In this document: positions 18,442-27,685 of the stretch, one piece after another
Layout of the letters: every line of letters starts with the position of its first letter
Numbering within the stretch: the first letter of the stretch is position 1
NCBI GenBank assembly: GCA_024742705.1
Contig: JANSXZ010000014.1
Location: forward strand, 1 to 64,000
Reading direction: 5' to 3'
Length of the DNA: 64,000 nucleotides
From: Paracoccaceae bacterium
GTDB taxonomy: Bacteria; Pseudomonadota; Alphaproteobacteria; Rhodobacterales; Rhodobacteraceae
Program-made: the position numbers and the translations under genes
Notes under the pieces: model-generated
What the model was told of the DNA's origin: nothing
The model's input: the letters and a program-made list of their open reading frames with translations, nothing else
The model's database searches: none

Positions 18442-19656
18442 ATGACATCCTCCAATCCTGTGCGGTTTCTCGACCGCACCACACCCCCACATGTCCTGAC
18501 GTTGATCCTGCTGGCCGGCGTGTCGGCGCTGGCGATGAACATTTTCCTGCCCAGCCTGCCGGGCATGGCCGCGCATTTCGATGCCGAATATCAGCTGATG
18601 CAGCTTTCGGTCGGTGTCTACCTGGGGATCAGCGGCCTGTTGCAGACGGTCATCGGCCCCTTGTCGGACAAGCTGGGCCGCCGGCCCGTGATCCTTTGGG
18701 GCCTGATGTTGTTCCTGGTGGCGACGCTGGGCTGTATCCTTGCGCCGAATGTCACGGTCTTCCTGTTCTTTCGCATGTGCCAGGCCGTGGTTGCCGTGGC
18801 GATGGTGCTCAGCCGGGCCGCGGTGCGCGACATGTACCCGGTGGACAAGGCCGCCAGCATGATCGGCTACATCACCATGGGCATGACCGTGGTGCCGATG
18901 TTCGGCCCGATGCTGGGCGGCGCGCTGGACCAGGTGTTTGGCTGGCAGGCCAGCTTCTGGATGCTGATCGTTCTGGGCGGTCTGACGCTGGCCCTGACCT
19001 ACCGCGACATGGGCGAAACGCACCTGTCATCGGGCCTGACGCTGATGCAGCAATTTTCCGAATATCCCGAACTGCTGCGCGCGCCGCGGTTCTGGGCCTA
19101 TTCACTGGCGGCGGCGTTCTCGTCGGGATCTTTCTTTGCCTATCTCGGTGGCGCACCCTTCGTGGGCAGCGAAATCTACGGGCTGAATCCCACCCAGTTG
19201 GGGATCTACTTCGCGGCGCCGGCGGTGGGCTATTTTGCCGGCAATTTCCTGACGGGCGTTCTGGCCACGCGCGTCGGTGTCAACCGGATGATCCTGTGGG
19301 GCGGTCTGCTGACACTGACCGGCATGTTGAGTTCGCTTGCAGTGTTGGCGATGGGCTGGGGCAACGCGCTGACGTTCTTCGGTTTCATGTCGTTTGTCGG
19401 CCTCGGCAATGGCATGGCTGTTCCCAATGCGACGTCCGGCATGATGTCGGTACGGCCGCATCTGGCGGGCACCGCGTCAGGTCTGGGCGGGGCGATCATG
19501 CTGGGCGGCGGCGCCGCTCTCAGCGTCCTGGCGGGCTTCCTTCTCAGCCCCGAAACCGGGGCCTATCCACTGATCGTGCTGATGGCGACCACCTCGACAC
19601 TGGCGGTGTTGTCGATCCGCTATGTGATCTACCGCGAGAAGCAGCTGGGGCTCTAG
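18442..19656 (+). CDS. Bcr/CflA-type MFS exporter
   Basis: A 404-residue, 12-helix major facilitator resembling the Bcr/CflA drug-export branch. The first loop has GPLSDKLGRRPVILWG (motif A, about residues 71-86) and helix 4 carries RAAVRDMYP, a hallmark of this branch. The substrate is unknown; relatives export bicyclomycin, chloramphenicol or sulfonamides. It is divergent from pccB and stands between pccB and pccR, which are direct neighbours in Rhodobacter sphaeroides as I recall, so it may be an insertion into the conserved pair. It shares the boxed intergenic region with pccB and could fall under the same control. Confidence 0.85.
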   Translation: MTSSNPVRFLDRTTPPHVLTLILLAGVSALAMNIFLPSLPGMAAHFDAEYQLMQLSVGVYLGISGLLQTVIGPLSDKLGRRPVILWGLMLFLVATLGCILAPNVTVFLFFRMCQAVVAVAMVLSRAAVRDMYPVDKAASMIGYITMGMTVVPMFGPMLGGALDQVFGWQASFWMLIVLGGLTLALTYRDMGETHLSSGLTLMQQFSEYPELLRAPRFWAYSLAAAFSSGSFFAYLGGAPFVGSEIYGLNPTQLGIYFAAPAVGYFAGNFLTGVLATRVGVNRMILWGGLLTLTGMLSSLAVLAMGWGNALTFFGFMSFVGLGNGMAVPNATSGMMSVRPHLAGTASGLGGAIMLGGGAALSVLAGFLLSPETGAYPLIVLMATTSTLAVLSIRYVIYREKQLGL

Positions 19657-19675
19657 TCGCGCTTGCGCCCGACGC

Positions 19676-19713
19676 TTTGCAAAATTAACCTCGTTTTCAG
19701 AGCGTTTTGCAAA
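19676..19713. promoter_or_regulatory. pccR: probable PccR autoregulatory boxes
   Basis: Perfect TTTGCAAA words at 19676-19683 and 19706-19713, centres 30 bases apart, the second ending 8 bases before the pccR ATG. A bound protein would block the ribosome-binding region and the likely transcription start, so autorepression is the natural reading. The word matches that in front of pccB. Confidence 0.65.
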
Positions 19714-19721
19714 GGTGCGGC

Positions 19722-21113
19722 ATGGCCAATCAGAAACTCTATGCGGGCGCCAAGCTGCGCGAGATCCGGTCGCGGATCGGGCTGACGCAGAAGGACTTCG
19801 GCGCCAAGCTGGGCGTTTCCTTGCCCTATCTCAACCAGATGGAGAATAACAACCGCCCGGTCAGCACCACCGTCGTGCTGGCGCTGGCGCAGGAATTCGG
19901 GATCGACGTTACCGAACTGAGCACAGGCGACAGCGCGCGCCTGGTCACAGACATGCGCGAGGCGCTGGCCGATCCGGTGTTTGCCGATGCCGCGCCGCCG
20001 CTGGCCGATCTGCGGCTGACCGCGTCGAACGCGCCGGCGCTGGCCCGGTCGTTTCTGGAACTGCACCGCGCCTATCGCGAAACCCACGAACGGCTGGCTT
20101 CGCTGGACGAGGCATTGGGCCGCGCCGATGCCCCCCTGCGCGCCAGCCCCTGGGACGAGGTGCGCGATTTCTTCCACTATTGCGACAACTACATCGACGC
20201 GGTCGACCGTGCCGCCGAACGTTTCAGCGGCAGCGCACAATTCATCCGCTCGGCCGCTCTGGCCCGGCTGGGCGAAATCGGTGTGCGCGTGGAAGAGGCC
20301 GATACCGAAGAACTGCGCCACTACGATCCCCAGACCAGGGTTCTGCGGCTGTCGTCGCGCGTCGCTTCGGAAACCCAGGTGTTCCAGTTGCTGCTTCAGG
20401 TGGCGCTGCTGACCCAGAACAAGCTGATCGAGGCGACGCTGGATCTGGCCCGCTTCCAGAGCGATACGGCAAGGGCCATCGCCAAGATCGGGCTGGCCAA
20501 CTATTTTGCCGGGGCCGCGATGCTGCCCTATGGCGCCTTTCTGAAGGCGGCGCAGGACTGTCGGCACGATCTTGAGGTTCTGGGCCGGCAGTTCGGCGCG
20601 TCCATCGAACAGGTGGCGCACCGGCTTTCCACGCTGCAACGCCCCGGCGCCAAGGGCGTTCCGTTCTTTTTCGTCCGGGTCGACCAGGCCGGTACAATCA
20701 CCAAACGCCACTCCGCAACGCGGCTGCAATTCGCGCGATTCGGCGGGGCCTGCCCGCTGTGGAACGTGCATCGCGCCTTTGAGACGCCGGGGCGGTTCCT
20801 GCGGCAACTGGCGGAAACGCCCGACGGGGTGCGGTATATCAGCCTGGCGCGCGACGTGTCGAAACCCGGCGGATCCTTCGGCGCACCGGTGCGCCGCTAT
20901 GCCATCGCACTGGGTTGCGAGGTGCGGCACGCCGCGGCTCTGGTCTATGCCGACACGATGGATGTCACCAAGGCCAGCGCCTTCGAACCGATCGGCATTT
21001 CCTGCCGGATCTGCGAAAGGCGCACCTGTCACCAAAGGTCTGTACCGCCGCTCGAGCGCCGGCTGAGCATCGACGAAGGCCGCCGCGGCGTGCTGCCCTA
21101 TCAGGTGGACTGA
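19722..21113 (+). CDS. pccR: PccR, short-chain fatty acyl-CoA regulator (ScfR family)
   Basis: A 463-residue regulator: N-terminal XRE-type helix-turn-helix at about 8-60 (LREIRSRIGLTQKDFGAKLG, then LNQMENNNRPVS), a middle region, an IrrE/DUF955-like segment and the C-terminal DUF2083 domain. The C-terminal ISCRICERRTCHQR holds the conserved cysteine cluster of ScfR proteins. In Rhodobacter sphaeroides PccR controls propionyl-CoA assimilation; RamB of corynebacteria is the actinobacterial relative. ATG at 19722 is chosen; a TTG five codons upstream lies inside the operator box. The gene is separated from pccB by the MFS exporter. Its 3-prime end overlaps the convergent YdcH gene by 13 bases. 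Confidence 0.9.
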   Translation: MANQKLYAGAKLREIRSRIGLTQKDFGAKLGVSLPYLNQMENNNRPVSTTVVLALAQEFGIDVTELSTGDSARLVTDMREALADPVFADAAPPLADLRLTASNAPALARSFLELHRAYRETHERLASLDEALGRADAPLRASPWDEVRDFFHYCDNYIDAVDRAAERFSGSAQFIRSAALARLGEIGVRVEEADTEELRHYDPQTRVLRLSSRVASETQVFQLLLQVALLTQNKLIEATLDLARFQSDTARAIAKIGLANYFAGAAMLPYGAFLKAAQDCRHDLEVLGRQFGASIEQVAHRLSTLQRPGAKGVPFFFVRVDQAGTITKRHSATRLQFARFGGACPLWNVHRAFETPGRFLRQLAETPDGVRYISLARDVSKPGGSFGAPVRRYAIALGCEVRHAAALVYADTMDVTKASAFEPIGISCRICERRTCHQRSVPPLERRLSIDEGRRGVLPYQVD

Positions 21114-21349
21114 GCCGCGGAGATCATCCGGGCGATTTCGTCCTTCAATGCGGCGCGCTGCTTGCGCAGTTCGATTTCGGCCTCCGGCGATATGGCGTCC
21201 ACGCGTGTTTCCGCCCGGTGTACCGCGCGGTTCAGATCGTGATACTGTTCCGCCAGCTTGCCAAAATGGGCGTCGGACTGGCGCAGATCGTGGATCACCT
21301 GACCGGCGTCGGGGAAATCCTCACTCAGTTCATGAGGGGTATGTGACAT
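21101..21349 (-). CDS. YdcH family (DUF465) protein
   Basis: An 82-residue helical protein. LRQSDAHFGKLAEQYHDLNRAVHRAE and LRKQRAALKDEIARMI match the DUF465/YdcH coiled-coil family, which is widespread in Proteobacteria and has no established function. It overlaps the convergent end of pccR by 13 bases. ATG at 21349 has weak upstream purines. Confidence 0.8.
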   Translation of the reverse strand: MSHTPHELSEDFPDAGQVIHDLRQSDAHFGKLAEQYHDLNRAVHRAETRVDAISPEAEIELRKQRAALKDEIARMISAAQST

Positions 21350-21428
21350 TGCCTTGGCTCCTGTTGCAGTGCTCGGGCCTCAATCTGACCGGTGTCGCGA
21401 TCCGATGCCTTGACACGGATCAAGAGCA

Positions 21429-22085
21429 TCACCGTTTTGCAGCGCGCCATCCCGCCGCCCGCGCCGCATCCGCCGAACAGAACCAGCGTTCGCCGTGGTC
21501 GCGCGAGATCCGCGTTCGGTCATAATCGCGCTGGCCGGGACGGTGGTAGATACGTTCACCCGAAGCCGAGATGTTGCCCTTGATCACACAACCGTTCGGC
21601 GCCTCCGGCGCGGCGGCCTCGGCGGAACGGGCGGCGCGGAACTGATCGGGCGATTGCACCGCGCCGGCCCACAGCCCGACAGCACCCGATCGCGCCGCCT
21701 TTTCGTCTGGCACATATGCATCCGAATAGCGACGGAATGCAAAGGCAAGCCCGTCGCGCACGATCCGCGCGGCCACGTCCTGGCCTTCGACATGACAGCG
21801 CGCCACGATGCGGCCAAAGCGGTCGCGGTCACGGGGCGCGCAGGTGGCATGACGGCCCTCAAAGCGCGCCCGCACCGTGGCCGTCGCCCAGCGCCCGCAA
21901 TCCCACCGCACGCCATCGGGCGCGACGCAGACCTGCCCATGTTCCGGAGCGTCGATGCCATGCAGACGCACACGCGCGCCGCCCACGTCCCAGGTATCGG
22001 CATCCACCACGCGCACCGGCCCCGCGGGCGCGGCCAGCGCGCCGGTCCCGACGAAAAGCGAAACGATCAAAGCAAGAACATGCAT
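21429..22085 (-). CDS. secreted thermonuclease-family (SNase-like) protein
   Basis: A 218-residue protein with a signal peptide (MHVLALIVSLFVGTGALAAP). The SNase domain, about residues 25-130, has VRVVDADTWDVGGARVRLHGIDAPE (the metal and Arg35-equivalent region) and the later CHVEGQDVAARIVRDGLAF; a C-terminal domain (about 155-218) has GNISASGERIYHRPGQRDYDRT and GERWFCSADAARAAGWR, a known excalibur-like tail. It probably cuts nucleic acid outside the cytoplasm, provided the catalytic Glu is conserved, which I could not confirm. ATG at 22085 is chosen because it begins the signal peptide. Confidence 0.8.
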   Translation of the reverse strand: MHVLALIVSLFVGTGALAAPAGPVRVVDADTWDVGGARVRLHGIDAPEHGQVCVAPDGVRWDCGRWATATVRARFEGRHATCAPRDRDRFGRIVARCHVEGQDVAARIVRDGLAFAFRRYSDAYVPDEKAARSGAVGLWAGAVQSPDQFRAARSAEAAAPEAPNGCVIKGNISASGERIYHRPGQRDYDRTRISRDHGERWFCSADAARAAGWRAAKR

Positions 22086-22180
22086 GCCGCGCGAAATGGC
22101 CCGGAACGCGCCGCACGCAATGCGATGATTTGGCGCAGACGCCCCCGGCATCCGGCCGCCTTGTGGCATGCCGCGCACGC

Positions 22181-23830
22181 CTAGCGCTGTGCCGTGCGCC
22201 AGTCCGGGTGCACCCAGGGCCGGTCGTTGGCACGCGGCAGCGGTTCGCGGCCGAGAATATGGTCGCTCATCTTTTCGCCCACCATGATCGAAGGCGCATT
22301 GAGGTTGCCATTGGTGATGCGGGGAAACACGCTGCTGTCGGCAACGCGCAACCCCTCCACCCCGATCACCCGGCCGGTTTCGTCCACCACCGCCGAAGGG
22401 TCGTCGCGCCGGCCCATGCGGCAGGTGCCACAGGGGTGATAGGCGCTCTCGGCGTGGGCCGCGACGAAGGCGTCCAGCGCCGCGTCGCTCTCGACTGCGG
22501 CACCGGGCTGGATCTCGTGCCGCACGAAGGGGGCAAAGGCGGGCTGCGCGAAAATCTCGCGGGTCATCCGGATGCAGGTGCGGAAATCGATCCAGTCCTG
22601 CGGATCGGACATGTAGTTGAAGCGGATCACCGGCGCGTCCGCGGGATCCGGCGATCGCAGGCGAACCGAACCGCGGCTGGCCGACCGCATCGGCCCCACA
22701 TGCGCCTGGAAGCCGTGGCCCTCGGCGGCGACCTTGCCGTCATAGCGCACCGCGATCGGCAGGAAATGATACTGCACATCGGGATAGGGCACACCGGCGC
22801 GGCTGCGCAGGAAGGCCGCGCTTTCAAACTGGTTCGATGCGCCCAGACCGCGCCCCGTCAGCAGCCATTGCGCCCCGATCATCGCCTTGCCGAACAGGTT
22901 CCAGTACTTGTACAGCGTCACCGGCTGGCGCGCGGCCATCTGGATGTAGAGTTCGAGGTGATCCTGAAGATTCGCCCCCACGCCGGGCCGGTGCGCGCGC
23001 ACCGCTATCGCATGACGGGCCAGATCGGCACCGTCGCCGATGCCCGACAGCATCAGGATCTTGGGCGAATTGATCGACGATGCCGCAAGGATCACCTCGC
23101 GGCGCGCCCGCACCACCTTGCCACCGGCAAGCGCGACACCGGTGGCGCGGCCTTCGTCAAAGACAACCCGTTCGACCAGACCGCGCAGAAGGTCGCAATT
23201 CGCCCGCTTCAGCGCCGGGCGCAGATAGGCATTGGCCGCGGACCACCGCCGGCCTTTCCAGACCGTCTGCTCCATCGGGCCGAAACCTTCCTGCTTTTCG
23301 CCATTGTAGTCTTCGGTGACCTCGTAGCCGGCCTGCCGGCCCGCTTCCACAAAGGCCGAGAACAGAGGGTTGCGGCGCGGGCCCCGCGTGACATGCAGCG
23401 GCCCGTCGCGGCCGCGCCAGTCCGCATCGCCGCCATGCCCGCCGGAATGCCAGCTTTCCATACGCCGGAAGTAGGGCAGAACATCGGCATAGGCCCAGCC
23501 ACCGGCGCCGGCTTCGGCCCAATGGTCGAAATCCATCGCATGGCCGCGCACATAGACCATGCCGTTGATCGACGACGATCCGCCCACCACCTTGCCGCGC
23601 GGACAGGCCAGGCGCCGCCCGTTCAGATGCGGCTCGGGTTCAGAGGCATAGCCCCAGTCATAACGGGCCATGTTCATGGGATAGCTGAGCGCCGCCGGCA
23701 TCTGGATCAACGGGCCGGCATCGGTGCCGCCATGTTCGATGACCAGAACCGACGCCCCGGCTTCGGACAGCCGGTAGGCCATCGCGCAGCCGGCACTGCC
23801 CGCGCCGACAATGACGAAATCCGCCTCCAT
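22181..23830 (-). CDS. betA: choline dehydrogenase
   Basis: A 549-residue GMC-family FAD oxidoreductase that oxidises choline to betaine aldehyde and can go on to glycine betaine. FAD loop [10 protein letters not shown] at 6-15, GMC signature 1 around [20 protein letters not shown] (about 80-99), and the C-terminal active-site region [10 protein letters not shown] and [14 protein letters not shown]. The length matches bacterial BetA. It is the last gene of the betI-betC-betB-betA run, 140 bases after betB; that gap has no gene and may contain a processing or secondary promoter site. Confidence 0.95.
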   Translation of the reverse strand: MEADFVIVGAGSAGCAMAYRLSEAGASVLVIEHGGTDAGPLIQMPAALSYPMNMARYDWGYASEPEPHLNGRRLACPRGKVVGGSSSINGMVYVRGHAMDFDHWAEAGAGGWAYADVLPYFRRMESWHSGGHGGDADWRGRDGPLHVTRGPRRNPLFSAFVEAGRQAGYEVTEDYNGEKQEGFGPMEQTVWKGRRWSAANAYLRPALKRANCDLLRGLVERVVFDEGRATGVALAGGKVVRARREVILAASSINSPKILMLSGIGDGADLARHAIAVRAHRPGVGANLQDHLELYIQMAARQPVTLYKYWNLFGKAMIGAQWLLTGRGLGASNQFESAAFLRSRAGVPYPDVQYHFLPIAVRYDGKVAAEGHGFQAHVGPMRSASRGSVRLRSPDPADAPVIRFNYMSDPQDWIDFRTCIRMTREIFAQPAFAPFVRHEIQPGAAVESDAALDAFVAAHAESAYHPCGTCRMGRRDDPSAVVDETGRVIGVEGLRVADSSVFPRITNGNLNAPSIMVGEKMSDHILGREPLPRANDRPWVHPDWRTAQR

Positions 23831-23970
23831 CCTTCAGCCACCCGCCCGCAAGGCGCCTGGCCCGGACGCCACAACGCCAGCAAGGGGGCACGCCATCGAA
23901 ACGGGCGTCGCGCCCGCCAGAGGGTTTGAACGGAAATGCGCGGTCGCGCACGATTTGACAGACCGGCGCA

Positions 23971-25428
23971 TCAGTAGGGTGCCTCGAGCGCGCCCATGCG
24001 CACGAATACCGATTTCAGCTGGCTGTAGTGTTCGATCGCGGCAGCGGCGTTCTCGCGCCCCACGCCGCTCAGCTTCATGCCGCCAAAGGGCACCTCGACC
24101 GGCGCATCGTTGTAGGAATTGATGAAGCAGGTTCCGGCCTGAAACCCGGCGGCCATGCGGTGCGCGCGGGTCAGGTCGCGGGTGAAAACCCCCGCCGAAA
24201 GGCCGAAGGCCGTGGCGTTGGCGCGCGCCAGAACCTCGCTTTCCTCGGAAAATCCCAGCACCGCCATGACCGGGCCGAAAATCTCCTCGCGGGCGATCGT
24301 CATGTCGTCGGTGACATCGGCAAACACCGTCGGCGCCAGCCAATAGCCCGGCCGCGACAGGCGGCTGCCGCCACAGATCAGCCGCGCGCCCTCGCTCTGG
24401 CCACGGGCGATGTAACTTTCGACTATTTCCAGCTGGCGCGCGCTGACCAGCGGCCCGAAACTGGTGTCGGGGTCCATGGGATCGCCGATCACCGCCTGCG
24501 ACACGCGTTCGGCGAGGCGGCTGAGAAACGCCGGGCGGATGCCGTCCTGCACGAACACGCGGGTGCCGTTCGAACAGACCTGGCCGGACGAATAGAAGTT
24601 GCCGAGGATCGCGCCCGACACCGCGCTTTCCAGATCCGCGTCGTCGAAGATCACCAGAGGCGACTTGCCACCCAGTTCCATCGTGACGTGTTTCATGCCC
24701 TCGGCGGCGGCGGCATAGACCTTGCGGCCCGTGGGCACCGATCCGGTCAGCGACACCTTGTCGATGCGCGGATCGGCCACCAGCGCGGCGCCGACGTCGC
24801 CCATGCCCTGCACCACGTTGAACAGCCCGGCGGGCAGGCCGGCCTCGGTCAGGATCTCGGCGACCTTCAGCGCCGAAAGCGGCGTGGTTTCGGAAGGTTT
24901 GAAGATCATCGCGTTGCCGCAGGCCAGCGCCGGTGCCGCCTTCCAGCAGGCGATCTGGGTGGGGTAGTTCCAGGCGCCGATTCCGGCGCAGAGGCCAAGT
25001 GGTTCGCGGCGCGTGTAGGCCCAGTCTTCACCCAGAGGGATATGCTGCCCGGTCAGCGTTGCGGCCATGCCGCCGAAGTATTCCAGCGCATCGGCCCCCG
25101 AGGCGGCATCCGCGACGCTGGTTTCCTGATAGGGCTTTCCGGTATCGAGGGTTTCCAGCACCGAAAGATCGTGATTGCGCGCGCGGATCAGATCGGCGGC
25201 CCGGCGCAGGATGCGGCCGCGCTCGGCGCCGCTGCGCGCGGCCCAGTCGACCTGGGCCGCGCGTGCCGAAGCGACGGCCCGTTCGAGGATGGCGGGTGTC
25301 GCGCCATGCACGCGCGCGATGATGTCGCCGGTGGCGGGATAGATCACGTCGATGGGCGCGCCGGCGGTGTCTTCGGCTGGGGCGCCATCGATGAAATGGC
25401 TGGCGGTGGGCTGAGCGTTGTGGGTCAT
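23971..25428 (-). CDS. betB: betaine aldehyde dehydrogenase
   Basis: A 485-residue NAD(P)-dependent aldehyde dehydrogenase turning betaine aldehyde into the osmoprotectant glycine betaine. Motifs: [13 protein letters not shown] (residues about 150-162), [12 protein letters not shown] with the general-base Glu, and the nucleophile Cys285 in SGQVCSNG. Position between betC and betA settles the substrate. ATG at 25428 has GGAGG 5 bases upstream; that ribosome site lies inside a dispersed repeat (25433-25466). A longer frame to 25473 has no better start. Confidence 0.95.
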   Translation of the reverse strand: MTHNAQPTASHFIDGAPAEDTAGAPIDVIYPATGDIIARVHGATPAILERAVASARAAQVDWAARSGAERGRILRRAADLIRARNHDLSVLETLDTGKPYQETSVADAASGADALEYFGGMAATLTGQHIPLGEDWAYTRREPLGLCAGIGAWNYPTQIACWKAAPALACGNAMIFKPSETTPLSALKVAEILTEAGLPAGLFNVVQGMGDVGAALVADPRIDKVSLTGSVPTGRKVYAAAAEGMKHVTMELGGKSPLVIFDDADLESAVSGAILGNFYSSGQVCSNGTRVFVQDGIRPAFLSRLAERVSQAVIGDPMDPDTSFGPLVSARQLEIVESYIARGQSEGARLICGGSRLSRPGYWLAPTVFADVTDDMTIAREEIFGPVMAVLGFSEESEVLARANATAFGLSAGVFTRDLTRAHRMAAGFQAGTCFINSYNDAPVEVPFGGMKLSGVGRENAAAAIEHYSQLKSVFVRMGALEAPY

Positions 25429-25432
25429 GGAC

Positions 25433-25466
25433 GCCTCCGGCGGGAGTATTTGGGGAACAATGAAGC
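25433..25466 (-). repeat. dispersed Rhodobacteraceae repeat, copy 2, overlapping the betB ribosome site
   Basis: The plus-strand core GCCTCCGGCGGGAG is followed by TATTTGG and AATGAAG, closely matching 9701-9733 and in the same orientation. Read on the minus strand, its GGAGG is the Shine-Dalgarno of betB, 5 bases before the ATG. Confidence 0.6.
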
Positions 25467-25469
25467 GGA

Positions 25470-26978
25470 TCATCCGCCGCGCGGGAAGCGTTGCGCATCC
25501 TCGAGGCGGTTGAGATCCATATGGTTTCGCATGTAGCGTTCGGACGCCTTTTGCAGCGGCTGGTGGTCCCAGGGGTAGTAGCCGCCGCGGCGCAGCGCCT
25601 CGTAGACCACCAGGCGGCGGGCCTGGCTGGCGCGGACGTCGGCGTCGAAGCTGTCGAGATCCCAGCGTGCGACCGATTTGGCGCGCAGGGCGTTCAGGGT
25701 GCCGCGGTGGGCCGGATCGCTGGCGAGGTTGCGGGTTTCATGCGGGTCGGCGGCGAGATTGTAGAGCTGATCGGGGTCGTGCGCGCAGCGGATGTACTTC
25801 CATTCGCCGTAGCGCAGGGCGACCAGCGGGGCATCCGAGCCTTCGGCGGCGTATTCCATCGCCACCGGCGCATCACGCGGGACACCCAGGGCGAGGGGCG
25901 CGATGTCCGTGCCGTCGGTCCAGGGCATCACCGCGTCCAGCGGCACGCCGGCGAGCCCGGCCAGTGTTGGCAGCAGATCGATTGTGGAGACAGGTGTGTC
26001 GATGCGGCCGGCCGGCAGGTCGGGCGCGGCGATCATCATCGGCACGCGCGCGGAGCCTTCATAGAACGACATCTTGAACCACAAGCCGCGTTCGCCCAGC
26101 ATATCGCCGTGATCGGACAGGAAAACGACGATGGCCTGTTGTCCGGTGTCGTCGAGAACCTGCAGGATCTGGCCGATCTTTTCGTCGAGATAGGAGATGT
26201 TGGCGAAATACGCGCGACGCGCGCGGCGGATATGATCGTCGGAGATGGTGTAGCTGCGCCAATCGTTTGCGTCGAAAAGGCGCTTGCTGTGCTTGTCCTG
26301 TTGCGCATAGGGCAGTGCCGCGATCTCGGGCATGAGGTGATCGCAGTCTTCGTAGATATCCCAGAACCGGCGGCGGGCCACATAGGGATCGTGCGGATGC
26401 GTGAAGCTGGCGGTGACACACCACGGCCGGTCGTCGGCACCACGCGCCAGATCGTAGAGTTTCTGGCAGGTCTGGTGGGCGACGTCGTCGTCGTATTCCA
26501 TCTGGTTGGTGATTTCGGCCACACCGGCGCCGGTGACCGAGCCCATGTTGTGATACCACCAGTCGATGCGCGCGCCCGGGTTACGGTAGTCGGGGGTCCA
26601 GCCGAAATCGGCCGGGTAGATGTCGGTGGTCAACCGGGTTTCGAAGCCATGCAGTTGATCGGGCCCGACGAAATGCATCTTGCCCGACAGGCAGGTCTGG
26701 TACCCGGCAAGGCGCAGGTGATGGGCGTAGGTGGGGATATCGGAGCGGAATTCAGCCGCGTTGTCGTAGACGCCGGTGCGCGAGGGCAACTGGCCTGTCA
26801 TGAAGGCGGCGCGCCCCGGTGCGCAGAGCGGCGAGGCCGTGTAGGCGGTGGTGTAGCGCGCCGACCGCGCGGCCAGCCGTTTGAGATGGGGCGCGTGCAG
26901 CCAGTCGGCCGGCCCGTCCGGAAACAGCGTGCCGTTCAGCTGGTCGACCATGACGATCAGGATGTTGGGGCGTTTCAT
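25470..26978 (-). CDS. betC: choline-sulfatase
   Basis: A 502-residue type I sulfatase that hydrolyses choline-O-sulfate to choline and sulfate. The N-terminus [12 protein letters not shown] carries metal-ligand Asp; the sulfatase signature CAPGR begins at Cys52, the residue converted to formylglycine in the active enzyme. [15 protein letters not shown] is the second metal/active-site block. The context of betI, betB and betA supports choline-sulfatase over other sulfatases. ATG at 26978 overlaps the betI stop (ATGA), so betI and betC are co-translated; betB follows after 41 bases. No signal peptide, so it acts in the cytoplasm on imported substrate. Confidence 0.94.
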   Translation of the reverse strand: MKRPNILIVMVDQLNGTLFPDGPADWLHAPHLKRLAARSARYTTAYTASPLCAPGRAAFMTGQLPSRTGVYDNAAEFRSDIPTYAHHLRLAGYQTCLSGKMHFVGPDQLHGFETRLTTDIYPADFGWTPDYRNPGARIDWWYHNMGSVTGAGVAEITNQMEYDDDVAHQTCQKLYDLARGADDRPWCVTASFTHPHDPYVARRRFWDIYEDCDHLMPEIAALPYAQQDKHSKRLFDANDWRSYTISDDHIRRARRAYFANISYLDEKIGQILQVLDDTGQQAIVVFLSDHGDMLGERGLWFKMSFYEGSARVPMMIAAPDLPAGRIDTPVSTIDLLPTLAGLAGVPLDAVMPWTDGTDIAPLALGVPRDAPVAMEYAAEGSDAPLVALRYGEWKYIRCAHDPDQLYNLAADPHETRNLASDPAHRGTLNALRAKSVARWDLDSFDADVRASQARRLVVYEALRRGGYYPWDHQPLQKASERYMRNHMDLNRLEDAQRFPRGG

Positions 26979-27550
26979 CGGGCCGGCTCGAGCAGGATGT
27001 CCAGGGTATCGCTGGCAATGCGCCGCGTGGTTTCCGCGCTCTGCGAGCGGGCCAGCGCCGAACGCAGGTAAAGGCCGTCGATCAGCGCGGCCAGGGTTTC
27101 GGCCACATGATCGGGCCTTGCCGAGATCGGTCGCAGGGCGTGGCAGAGATTGGATTTGAGCCGCCGCTGGTAGAGCCGCAGCAGGCGCAGCAGATCGGGA
27201 TTGGTCTGGGCGCGGGCATAGAGCATCATCCAGGCGCTTACCGTGTCGTGGGTGAAGCACTGCGACGAGAAACATGCGGCGATCACCGCTTCGACGCGGC
27301 CGCGGTTGGTGGTGGCCTGGGCCAGGCGGATCAGCACCTCGGCGTGAAAATCGCGCAGGATCTGGCGCATCGCGGCCAGGAAGATCTGTTCTTTCGATCC
27401 GAAATAGTGATGCGCCAGCGCGCTGGACATGCCGGCGCGGCGCGCGATCTGGCTGACGGTGACATCCAGCGTGCCCGACGCGCCGATTTCGGCTATGGTC
27501 GCCTTGACGAGGGCGTCGCGCCGGATGGGCTTCATTCCGACCTTGGGCAT
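26975..27550 (-). CDS. betI: BetI, TetR-family repressor of choline genes
   Basis: A 191-residue TetR-family repressor. The N-terminal HTH is at about 10-55 (LVKATIAEIGASG, VSQIARRAGMSSALAHHYFGSKEQ), matching BetI. The C-terminal ligand domain has WMMLYARAQTNPDLLRL. BetI responds to choline in known systems. First gene of the bet unit, overlapping betC by ATGA; divergent from choX, with a perfect 14-base palindrome between them. Confidence 0.93.
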   Translation of the reverse strand: MPKVGMKPIRRDALVKATIAEIGASGTLDVTVSQIARRAGMSSALAHHYFGSKEQIFLAAMRQILRDFHAEVLIRLAQATTNRGRVEAVIAACFSSQCFTHDTVSAWMMLYARAQTNPDLLRLLRLYQRRLKSNLCHALRPISARPDHVAETLAALIDGLYLRSALARSQSAETTRRIASDTLDILLEPAR

Positions 27551-27595
27551 CTGGTATCCTCGCGTTAGAAGTTGCGGGGAAGCTAGAGATTGTTT

Positions 27596-27609
27596 ATTGA
27601 CTAGTCAAT
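27596..27609. promoter_or_regulatory. betI: BetI operator candidate
   Basis: Perfect palindrome ATTGACTAGTCAAT, in an AT-rich patch of the 135-base betI/choX divergent region. It has the shape of the BetI operators I recall (ATTGA-NNNN-TCAAT). It is 46 bases from the betI start and 77 from choX, so one dimer site could control both the oxidation genes and the transporter. Confidence 0.7.
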
Positions 27610-27685
27610 CAGCAATCCGAAACCGCCCGCGTGGCGCAATCAGACCGGGTGCATACCGGCAAGACGATCCAACAAGGAGCATGAC

